A stretch of 64,000 bases of DNA from Symbiodinium natans (Eukaryota > Sar > Dinophyceae > Suessiales > Symbiodiniaceae): the NCBI GenBank assembly GCA_905221605.1, contig CAJNDS010002836.1, positions 1 through 64,000 of the forward strand, given 5' to 3'. The notes under the pieces were generated by a model, which did not search any database, was not told the origin of the DNA, and was given only the letters and a program-made list of their open reading frames with translations. The position numbers and the translations under genes were made by a program. The first letter of the stretch is position 1. Each line of letters opens with the position of its first letter. Below are positions 44,035 through 52,976 of this stretch, in pieces.

Positions 44035-44256
44035 GAAACCCCTAAACCCCTAAACCCCTAAACCCCTAAACCCCTAAACCCCTAAACCCCTAAACCCCTA
44101 AACCCCTAAACCCCTAAACCCCTAAACCCCTAAACCCCAAACCCCTAAACCCCTAACCCCTAAACCCCTAAACCCCTAAACCCCTAAACCCCTAAACCCC
44201 TAAACCCCTAAACCCCTAAACCCCTAAACCCCTAAACCCCTAAACCCAAACCCCCA
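44035..44256. repeat. (CCCCTAAA)n array
   Basis: About 27 copies of an 8-mer with an extra C, distinct from the 7-mer elsewhere. Confidence 0.98.
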
Positions 44257-44262
44257 AACCCC

Positions 44263-44366
44263 AAGTAAGTGGTTGGTTGGGTTTAGGGTTTAGGGCTTGG
44301 GGTTTGGGGTTTGCCTAAACCCCAAACCCCAAACCCTAAACCCCAAACCCAACCAACCACTTACTT
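44263..44366. repeat. ~104-bp palindrome of telomere-like DNA
   Basis: Left arm AAGTAAGTGGTTGGTTGGGT then TTAGGG/TTGGGG units; the right arm is its near-perfect reverse complement ending in ACCAACCACTTACTT. Arms are about 50 bp with almost no loop. It directly follows the (CCCCTAAA)n array. Confidence 0.9.
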
Positions 44367-45122
44367 AAGCAGGCCGGGTTGGGGGGTCGGAATCAGGTAA
44401 ACCCTAACCGTCTCAATGGAATCATACTCGGACCCCTAAGGATGTACCCCTAAAAGGTTTCCTAAACGCGCTGCTAACATGGCCCTTATCATCTTATCTT
44501 TAAAACGGGTCCCCAGGCCTAAGGGTGCAACCTTTGGGGCCCAAGGCAGAGTCCCATGACAACGGGCTTAGGGGTTTAGAACCCTTATCACCCTTACCAT
44601 AGGAGCCTTCAAGAAGGGTGTCCCTAAACCCTACACCCTAAGCCCAAGGCGTCCTATTCAAAATCTTTCGAATGCGGCCCCAGGCTCGGCTCAACGGCTT
44701 CTTGGGCGAACCTGTGGGTCAGTTCCGGGCATACTGGCTAAGGTGCCAGGGTTTGGATTTAGGGTTTAAGGTGTAGGGTTACCAAACCTTTCTAGGTACC
44801 AAACCTAGAGAGACCAACTACCCATTGATTCAGGAATAGGCCTTCCCTAAACCCGAAATCTTTGTGGTGTAAGGCACCTGCCTTTGATAAAGTGTGCTGG
44901 GGTCTATGGGAGGGGCTTCACATGTCCCAAGTCAGATGCGCACACGAATCCCGTGGAGGAGTGTAGGGTTTAGATTCTGAGGGGCCCAAAGTAAGCTCCG
45001 TACTCTACTAGGAACCAATAAGCTACAGGATGCAGGCATGAGACGGCATTGAAACGGATCCCGACGCCCTACATTCCGACCACCGAACTCTCAACCTTGA
45101 ACCCCAAACACCTAAACACCTG

Positions 45123-45176
45123 AAAACCCTAAACCCTAAACCCTAAACCCTAAACCCTAAACCCTAAACCCTAAAC
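45123..45176. repeat. CCCTAAA array
   Basis: Begins at the donor side of the exon-like island at 45181-45266. Confidence 0.95.
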
Positions 45177-45180
45177 AAAC

Positions 45181-45266
45181 CCCCCAGGCATGAAAGCTTC
45201 ATTCCCCAAAGGCCCCCCTGGGCCCCGCCTGAACTGCGTGGCTTTGTCCGGAACATCGAAACGATC
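45181..45266 (-). CDS. Exon of an unidentified gene
   Basis: Acceptor CTGAAG|G, reads DRFDVPDKATQFRRGPG then GPLGNEAFMPG, donor GG|GTTTGTTTAGGG. Family unknown. Confidence 0.35.
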
Positions 45267-45559
45267 CTTCAGAGAATTCGCCCTAAACCCTGAACCCTAA
45301 ACCCTAAACCCTGTCTTAGGGCAGGGTTTAGAACGGGTGGAGTTTTTTTTTTTCTTCCCTTTTTTTTGTTGCTTCCCTTTTTTTTGGTTTTCTTGGCTTT
45401 TGCTAGGAAAGCCACCATTCCCTCCGTATTTTCAAAGGATTCTTACTACTCTTACTCGGATTAGGAGCTGGTTATTTTTTGGGGGTATTTTTTTGGTTTT
45501 TTTGTTGGGTGTTTTTGTGGTTTTCATGTGTCATCTAGAAAGGTCCTCTATTTACTATA

Positions 45560-45773
45560 TGCGAAAAGGTATATATGTATATATGTATATATGTATATAT
45601 GTATATATGTATATATGTATATATGTATATATGCATATATGTATATATTTATATTTGTATGTATATATGTATACTTATATATATATATATTATTTAATTT
45701 TTTAGCTATCTATATTTACATATATTTATGTCTTTATATATATTCATATATATTTATATACATTGAGATATAC

Positions 45774-45804
<31 letters not shown>

Positions 45805-45920
45805 CATTTAGATATATATATATATATATATCTTATATTGGTACGTATTTATGTATATTTATATATATGTATTTATATATATGGATGTATAAATATACAT
45901 ATATATATATATATGCCAAC
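45560..45920. repeat. GTATATAT microsatellite
   Basis: About 350 bp of (TATATG)n and related AT words, just beyond the 3' end of the glycosyltransferase-like gene. Long open frames here are low complexity. Confidence 0.95.
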
Positions 45921-46073
45921 AGAGCCTCCTATGATCCACAGAGCCTTTGTTCAAATTATCGTTGCCTGGCAAGGTGTAAGGCTAACTCACTGCGTCAAGA
46001 AAGAAACATGTTTCCAAGGCAACACCATCGATGAGGTTGTCCTCAACAAATCAACCGCATTATGCACATCAAG

Positions 46074-47035
46074 CTAGCATATTAGGGAGATATGTTTCAT
46101 CGAAGGCTTCTTGACTGGCTTCTTGGTCTTTGCAGCAGGCCTACGAAGAACAGTACCTGGCCGCACCACGCTCTTACCCTTGCCATATATAATGGATGGG
46201 TGTGACGCAGTACGAACTGCAGGTGTACGTGGAAACCAAGATTTCCCTGCTAATCTTTCAGACAGCATCAAGTCGAAATGTCTGTATTGGGTACCAGCGC
46301 ACGTAGCTGCAAAAGCTTGACGCAAGCCGTTCTTGCGGAAGAAAATGGCTTGGGACCCTTCGAGCGCTTGCTCGATGCCGTAATACCACTCAACTTTGGT
46401 TCCCTTTGACCAGATATTTCTGTATCCGGGCCAGCCGATGTTGCTCCATTTTGGTAGTGATGACATCAGGCCCTGAACTTGAGCAGCAGTTTGCTGAAAC
46501 CGTGCGTCTGCTTCTAAAAACCAAACCCATCCGACTTCAGAATGTCGTTGGTCAGACCGATAGCGTTGTAGTAATTGATAGCATCTCAGGGTCAAAATGC
46601 TTATCCAAATTCGTTTGTAGGACATAAACGAACGAAAGTACTATAAAACAAAAAAAGTATACAAAAAAACAAACTTACTTGAAACTGCTTGCGCAGCCTC
46701 GTAAACCATCGGTGCCGCACAGAGTAATGCACGATCTCATTGGGCTGCAGCTTCTTGCCCATGTGCTCGTCAGTGCCATATCGATATCCATAAATAACAT
46801 GGACTTTGTTAGCGCCCATACCTTTTAATTCTTGGAGAAGTGGGTTATGCACGCCATGGTTGTCGGCATGCGACAATATGAGGAAGAGTGCGTTGCTAAG
46901 CTTGGCCGGTGTCTCAGGCAACACGAGCTTGGCTTCATCGACGTGCTTCGCTTTGCAACGTTCCAGCGTCTTTCGTTTAGACTCATCAGTACTGCACCAC
47001 CAGGACAAATTGCAGGAACATTTGTGCCATGCCAT
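46074..47035 (-). CDS. Putative glycosyltransferase-like protein, two exons
   Basis: Exon 1 (47035-46679) starts [20 protein letters not shown] and contains [15 protein letters not shown] and [18 protein letters not shown] 38 bp intron (46678-46641) with a consensus donor GTAAGT, T-rich body and TATAG acceptor joins in frame to exon 2 (46640-46074). Exon 2 has [13 protein letters not shown], a D-x-D-like acidic motif after a hydrophobic strand, then [38 protein letters not shown] and a basic tail ([14 protein letters not shown]). The layout suggests a GT-A glycosyltransferase, but this is inference. An overlapping alternative start at 47079 is in another frame. Without splicing the gene would be frameshifted. 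Confidence 0.5.
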
Positions 47036-47309
47036 CTCAGATAGCCTCTACACCTAAAATTGTTGTAAGCACAAGACATCTTTTCATAATATGTTTTGCA
47101 ATTAACACGTAACGTGACCTATGAATGAATCTCGCTCAACAAACTTCATTTGTTTATACAGTGACGGTATACATGAATGTTGTCCTTTACTTCTGTGCAT
47201 GTAGTACGAACACATGGATTTCATCATTATGCGCCAGGTAGCAGCATAAACGTGTTTTCAAATTTGTTTATAAGCTTCACGATCATGAACTACGACAACT
47301 GTCCGCATG

Positions 47310-48330
47310 TGTTGTAGAGTATACAGGTACAGTTGGGAGCATGTTTTTGCCGTTTAGGGTTTTTTTGAGCGACCCTAAGCCCTATTTTCAAGTTGAAGCA
47401 CTCATTTCCGAAACTTGCGGTGTTGAGTGAATTAAGCATGATTGTGTTGGGCGCACGTGTTTTGTATATTGCACAGGTACAATTGGGAGCATGTTTTTGC
47501 CGTTTGGTGTCTTTTGAGCGACCCTAAACCCTAAATTTCAAGTTGAAGCACTCATTTCCGAAACTTGCGGTACTGAGCGAATTAAATATGATTGTATTTG
47601 GCGCGCATGGTTTGTTTAGTGTACAGGCACACTTGGAAGCATGTTTTTGAACGCTTGAGGTCTTTTGAGCGACCCTAAACCCTAGATTTCAAGTTGAAGC
47701 ACTCATTTCCGAAACTTGCGGTGTTGAATGAAGTAAACATGATTGTGTTTGGCGCGCACGTTTTGTATAAGTACAGGCACACTTGGAAGCATGTTTTTGC
47801 CGTTTGAGGTCTTTTGAGCGACCCTAAAATTTCAAGTTGAAGCACTCATTTCCGAAACTTGCGGTGTTGAATGAAGTAAACATGATTGTATTTGGCGCGC
47901 ATGTTTTGTATAAGTACAGGCACACTTGGAAGCATGTTTTTGCCGCTTGAGGTCTTTTGAGCGACCCTAAATCCTAAATTTCAAGTTGAAGCACTCATTT
48001 CCGAAACTTGCGGTGTTGAATAAAGTAAACATGATTGTATTTGCCGCGCATATTTTGTGTAGTGTACAGGTACAATTGAGAATATATTTTTGCCGTTTGG
48101 GGTCTTTTGAGCGACCCTAAACCCTAAATTTGAAGTTGAACACTGATTTCCGAACCTTGCGGCGCTGCATGAACTGAACGATTGTTGTTTGGCCCGCATG
48201 ATTTGTACAGCGTACAGGTACAATTGGGAGCATGGTTTTGCTGCTTGGGTCTTTTAAGCAACCCTAAGCCCTAACTTTCAAGTTGAAAGACTGATTTCCG
48301 AAATTTGCGGGTGCTGAATGAGCTTGAATG
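47310..48330. repeat. ~150-bp tandem repeat, seven copies
   Basis: Each unit has GCATGTTTTTGCCGTTTG, TCTTTTGAGCGACCCTAA, AAGTTGAAGCACTCATTTCC and GAAACTTGCGGTGTTGA. Unit starts are near 47341, 47491, 47641, 47791, 47934, 48079 and 48231. One or two CCCTAAA words sit inside every unit. Confidence 0.9.
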
Positions 48331-48389
48331 CAGTGTTCGAGATTTCCAGATATATCAAGAAATTATAAATCTCATCTGACATATCGTAA

Positions 48390-48850
48390 AAATTACTACC
48401 GTCACAAACATTACCGGAACAAATCGTACAAATCAAGGCGGCTAGCTTGGGTTACAACTTTGCTGAAACCTTGATTACTAGTTATTGCGGTCACTGTCAA
48501 CTTGAGCCAGCAGACACAGACACACAATGCCGGAACAAATCGTACAAGTCACTGTCGTCCACAAAAATTGCCGGAACAAAATGCCGGAACAAATCGTACA
48601 AGTCACTGCCGTCCACAAATATTGCCGGAATAAATCGTACAAATCAATATGGCTAGCTTGAGTTACAACATTGTTGAAATCTTGATTACTGGATACTGCG
48701 GCCCTTCTCAACTTTAGCCAGCCGACCCCGACGCACAATGCCGGAACAAATCGTACAAGTCGCTGCCGTCCACAAACATTGCCGGAACAAATCGTACAAA
48801 TCCCTGCTGCCTTCACTAGCAATATCACCTGAACAACTTGTACAATCTCT
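48390..48850. repeat. GCCGGAACAAATCGTACAA repeat block, left copy
   Basis: Tandem units of GCCGGAACAAATCGTACAAG followed by TCACTGCCGTCCACAAA, with a longer unit containing GGCTAGCTTG and CTTGATTACT. The same units in the same orientation recur at 55755-56165. Confidence 0.85.
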
Positions 48851-50241
48851 GCTGCCCACGCACGCTCTACAAGCCACTTCCAAGGAAGCAGTTTGCAGCC
48901 CCCTAAGCCCTTCTATAAGGTTGCAGGTTCCCGTTCAACCTTCCCTGCAAATCTTTTTGGCAACAGCTGGGAGGGCCTCCAAGGAAGCAGTTTGCAGCTT
49001 CTGCAGCTCCCTAAACCCTTCTTTATGTCGGCAGGTTCCCTTACACTCGGTTATGCTTCTCCTGCAAGGAATTTCCAGGAAGAAGTTTGCAGCTCCTAAA
49101 ACCATTCCGCACGTCTGCAGGGTCCCCCGAAACCTTCCCTGCAGATATGCCTGCAGGCTCCAAAAGCGGCTCTGTTTCCCCAAATTTGTACCCCTCAACC
49201 CTCAACCCTCAACCCTCACAACCCTCACAACCCTCAACCCTCAACCCTCAACCACAAACCCTACCCTTAGAGATGTAGTCTTGGGCTTCTGCTTAGTGCC
49301 ACGATAAGGAAGCAGCTGCAGCGAGCGGCAAAGCGAGCGGCAGCGGCTCCGACGCATTCATAGGCTCAGCCGCTCGAAATTTCGACTGCAGTATGCCCTG
49401 AACTCTAAGCCCTACACCCTAGACCCTAAACCCTAAACCCTAAGCCCTAAGCCTTAAACCCTAAACCCTAAACCCTAACCCCAAACCCCAAACCCTAAAC
49501 CCTAAACCCTAAACCCTAAACCCTAAACCCTACACGTTACACGTTTAGATCCTAAGCCTCTGCAGGTGGTGGTTGGGAAAGTAAGAGAAAACGCAGTGGA
49601 GAGTCCAGCACAGCCAATTGCCCCTTCAATGCTGGCTCCATGTTACTGGTACCAAAATCCGAAACTGGGGGGAGCCCAAGCATCGAAAATCTAGGGTTAG
49701 GGTTTAGGGTGTAGGGTTTAGGGCATAGGGTTTAGGGTTAGGGTCGGGGTTTGGTTGGGGCCCCTCTTCCTGTTTGTGGTTCCTCACAAGCCTCCTTGAG
49801 CAAAAAGGCGGTACCCGCTTTGTATTCCAGAGCCGCAGTGCATGAAGTCCTCATGGTCCAGACCGTCGACCTCTCATTCAAACCTCCCTTATCCCTACAT
49901 ATACAAAGGAACAAATTGTATAAATCCCTGCTGCCAGCATTTGACAGGTGTGCTTCCGTCATTGCCCCAGAGTTCGCGCATTCTCTCCGCTGTAGGAACG
50001 GAGGTTACGGCACATGTAGGCTGACAGAACTTGTACGTTGCAGCAACGATACATGCACTCTTGTGAAACCGCCGGGACAAGCAAGATCTTTCTTTTGGCA
50101 CGTTTCGCCTGAGCTTTCTCCCCAACTCCCCAAACACGTATTGAAAGAGTATGGTCAGCGCGACCAGGGCATAGCCTATCTTTCTGCATAATGATAGGCC
50201 GGCGCCTCACCCACAGACCCAGTACACATCCCTACTCAGAC
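48851..50241. other. Unassigned DNA with telomere-like arrays
   Basis: GCAGTTTGCAGC-type imperfect repeats at 48885-49110, (CCCTCAA)n at 49192-49255, CCCTAAA at 49398-49540 and TTTAGGG at 49692-49745. A single diverged GGAACAAATTGTATAAAT unit at about 49908. No gene recognised. Confidence 0.5.
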
Positions 50242-50844
50242 TCAGACTGACCATAGTACAGCTGTTTCGCGTACTGAAACTGGCCAGATCGTCTGACGAT
50301 GACGAAGAAAATGGATGTGGCCGCACGCACAAATGTTTAAACACATGAACTCACTGCACATCTGTCGAACCTGATCCAAGAGCTTGCGCTCTTGTTCACT
50401 ACGGCTCTTCAAAGCTTCGAAGTTCTCGTCATGCCGAAGGTCCTCGAACTCAAAATCATCGTCGTCCGAGTCGCTTAGAATCAAAATGGGAGACTGCAAG
50501 ACTAGCTCGACACAAGTCGTAGCCGTGGGCAGTACAGATGGAAACAAGAACTCAAGCACTTGCGCCGAGCAGGAAGATGGTAGTGAAAGATAAGGCACTG
50601 TCATCCAGACTTTGATGTCCTGGCGCTGCGCGTCATGAAGTTCGATTTCTTGTAGCAGAACTCGGAGCCATGCTAAGGTCTCTTGGCGAGTTTGTTGAAT
50701 GGCCAGCAACGGTTGCGCGAAGTAGTTGCGCTCAGCAGCACGGATGCTGATGGGAAGCATGTTCCACACGAGCTGGGCTTCTTGCGCTATCACGGCAGGA
50801 ACATCAACGGGTCGGCTCCAAAACATATGAGCGTACATCTGCAT
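50242..50844 (-). CDS. Hypothetical protein, 200 aa
   Basis: Starts MQMYAHMFWSRPVDVPAV; middle helical (QQTRQETLAWLRVLLQEIE); then an acidic stretch SDSDDDDFEFEDLRHDE and a charged helix; no recognised domain. Another minus frame at 50804-51052 (MLLARTLYRSTHKAEKELSA) overlaps its start and could be an upstream exon joined through a short intron. Downstream of the transposase on the same strand; it may be part of the same unit. Confidence rests on length and composition only. Confidence 0.4.
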   Translation of the reverse strand: MQMYAHMFWSRPVDVPAVIAQEAQLVWNMLPISIRAAERNYFAQPLLAIQQTRQETLAWLRVLLQEIELHDAQRQDIKVWMTVPYLSLPSSCSAQVLEFLFPSVLPTATTCVELVLQSPILILSDSDDDDFEFEDLRHDENFEALKSRSEQERKLLDQVRQMCSEFMCLNICACGHIHFLRHRQTIWPVSVRETAVLWSV

Positions 50845-51236
50845 GGCAGCTGCCGCAAGGAGAACAATCTACTACAGCAGCAAACACTAAAATAGTGTTT
50901 GGGACATGTGCGGCTTTGGCGAATTGACGGAGAAAGTCTTGAAATCGCAACTTCAAGAGGTCAGCAGGCATGAAGACTGCAACAAGCAGCCATGCAGAAA
51001 GCTCTTTTTCGGCTTTATGGGTACTGCGGTACAGAGTTCTCGCAAGCAGCATCGAACGACTGTACAGTTGAACTTGCTTGCCAAACTAACAAAATGTGGT
51101 AATCATCAGCCAGTTGCGAAGCTCAGCTTTTCATGGCTGGAACTAGGTGCAACAGAGTGTATACACAGACAGAAACTGCACGCTGCATGAGCAATCTCGA
51201 ACAGCTGTACGACGCCGAGCTTGCTCAGTCATGGCT

Positions 51237-52940
51237 TCAGAGCCTGCGTGCCTCGCACGCAGCTCGAACAATGTCGCCAACAGCAGCGAACTTGTCCTGC
51301 TCGGCATGCCAATGATGCCATTGAAATTCACGCACCCGCTCATCAATGTTCCCTTCATCCGCTTTCGTTGACTTCGGAACCCCGATCAACTTCAATTGCC
51401 GCCACACATTGTCTATGAGTTGGGTTCCCTTTTTCACCCATACCGTGTTCGTTTGGTCTTTGGGCAAACCCTTGACATGTGCTTTCCTGTAATCTCGAGG
51501 AAGGCGGTGTTTCCATGTAGCGGCATAGATGGGGTTCGGACGCTTGTGTCTCACCGAATCGGTGATCACGCCAGGTATCTGCACGTACCTGTACGCTCGT
51601 GCACCGTCACAGTGCAGCAGGATTTTCCGATTCTTGAGATAACGGAACCCTATTTGCTTCCATTCTTTTTTGGATATGGGTCCCGGAGACACAGCAGAGC
51701 CCTTGCCCTTCCCCTTCAGCTTGACAGACGTTGACTTCACTCGCATTTTGACAAGGGTGAGGCTCTTACGGTTGCCGCGCTCGAGCAGACCACAATACTG
51801 GAACCAGGTCACTTGTTTGCCTGATTTCTTTCCACGAACTGTGACCTCGTCGACTTCAGCTTGAACCCAAGTTCGAAGATTGCCGAAGAGCCGAGCTTCT
51901 TGTTGTCGTTGAACATAAGCCATTACAGCTCTTCTCCATCTGGCAGACAGAGTTTGCACCGCCCTTGCTCCAAGGCCCGTCAGCACATGAATCTTGCCAG
52001 TGTCCACTCTAGTCACATTGCAGAAAAGAACCAGGACCTGTTGACGCAAAGAAATGAATGACTGGCCCCATCCAGTACAGAAGAATGGATGCCGTGCATG
52101 TGGAAGCACATACTTGTGACACGTCTTCGCTTGACATCTTCTCACAAATCCTCGCTTCTTGTGCTTGAACAAGCCTGACAACTTCCCTGTTCTGCAATGT
52201 GGACAGCGTGTGAAGTTCCACAAGATTCCCAGCTTTAAGAGCAATTTGATGAGCCTGTTCTCGGACATCTGCACCAAGTCCGTTAGAGAGCAACACCAGT
52301 GTTGGGATCGTAGCTCGGCCTTCTTCGCATTATCGAGCTGCTGATCTCGTGGCACGTAGGGAACGTGATCTGGCTTTGTGGACTGCGATTTCTGAGAAGG
52401 CTTTCGAAGCACCAGTCGCAACATCCCATGCTTAGGGCTCGGAAACTGCTTCATATCGCTCGTCTCAGAAATGTAGAGCTGCGTCCGAAAGCGACAAAGG
52501 GCTGCTATCGAGATGGCTGCGGCAGCAGTGCTGGATGAAATCGATTTCGTGCGTTGAGTACCACAGCGACATCGGTGTCGAGCCCGCGCAATTTCGACAA
52601 GACTCTTTTGCATCAGTGCACGGTGCGTACACGCCGGAAGCAGTCTGTACAATATTCCGGCCAGAGCCTGTCCTAGCACTGCTTTCGATGGACGGAAATA
52701 GGACATTCTTGAAGCGCAGGGGTTATCGGCCTGCAATACGACAGCTCCTGCTCGCTCGTTGCCAAGAAGCCGTGAGCGGATGTGTATCGAAAACTCCAAC
52801 TGTACATCAAACATATAAGCGAAACTAGACATAGCGCATGGCAAAGACTCATTCTGCACGACAGCCAAGCTAGCGCTTACATCGCAATCAAGCTGTATAC
52901 CGTAGAAGGTTATAGAGTCAGAGAGTTTGTCACTCTGCAA
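51237..52940 (-). CDS. IS1595/ISXO2-like (Merlin-type) DDE transposase
   Basis: Open for 567 codons; the first codon of the frame is TTG, so the start is an internal ATG (M37, M43) or an upstream exon. Residues 246-274 form a zinc ribbon (CPHC...CQAKTC) before the catalytic core, as in IS1595-group transposases. Catalytic candidates are D364 in QAEVDEV, D445 in LLHCDGARAYR, and D510 in TQLIDNVWRQLK, where the family has E, N or H. Between them are QYCGLLERGNRKSL and IYAATWKHRLP. The ~200-residue N-terminal region is unassigned. The reading frame is intact, so it may be active or recently active; terminal inverted repeats were not found by eye. ISXO2-type genes are common in dinoflagellate gene sets, probably from bacterial-type elements. 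Confidence 0.8.
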   Translation of the reverse strand: MQSDKLSDSITFYGIQLDCDVSASLAVVQNESLPCAMSSFAYMFDVQLEFSIHIRSRLLGNERAGAVVLQADNPCASRMSYFRPSKAVLGQALAGILYRLLPACTHRALMQKSLVEIARARHRCRCGTQRTKSISSSTAAAAISIAALCRFRTQLYISETSDMKQFPSPKHGMLRLVLRKPSQKSQSTKPDHVPYVPRDQQLDNAKKAELRSQHWCCSLTDLVQMSENRLIKLLLKLGILWNFTRCPHCRTGKLSGLFKHKKRGFVRRCQAKTCHKYVLPHARHPFFCTGWGQSFISLRQQVLVLFCNVTRVDTGKIHVLTGLGARAVQTLSARWRRAVMAYVQRQQEARLFGNLRTWVQAEVDEVTVRGKKSGKQVTWFQYCGLLERGNRKSLTLVKMRVKSTSVKLKGKGKGSAVSPGPISKKEWKQIGFRYLKNRKILLHCDGARAYRYVQIPGVITDSVRHKRPNPIYAATWKHRLPRDYRKAHVKGLPKDQTNTVWVKKGTQLIDNVWRQLKLIGVPKSTKADEGNIDERVREFQWHHWHAEQDKFAAVGDIVRAACEARRL

Positions 52941-52976
52941 TATGACAGCCTCTGCTGGCTCTGCACGACTCAGAAA

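Noticed and set aside
47310-48330. CRISPR-like array.
   Set aside because: The ~150 bp units are similar throughout, with no short repeats separated by unique spacers, and the setting is eukaryotic.
51396-52828. Several plus-strand frames of 60-112 codons.
   Set aside because: They are antisense shadows of the transposase reading frame.
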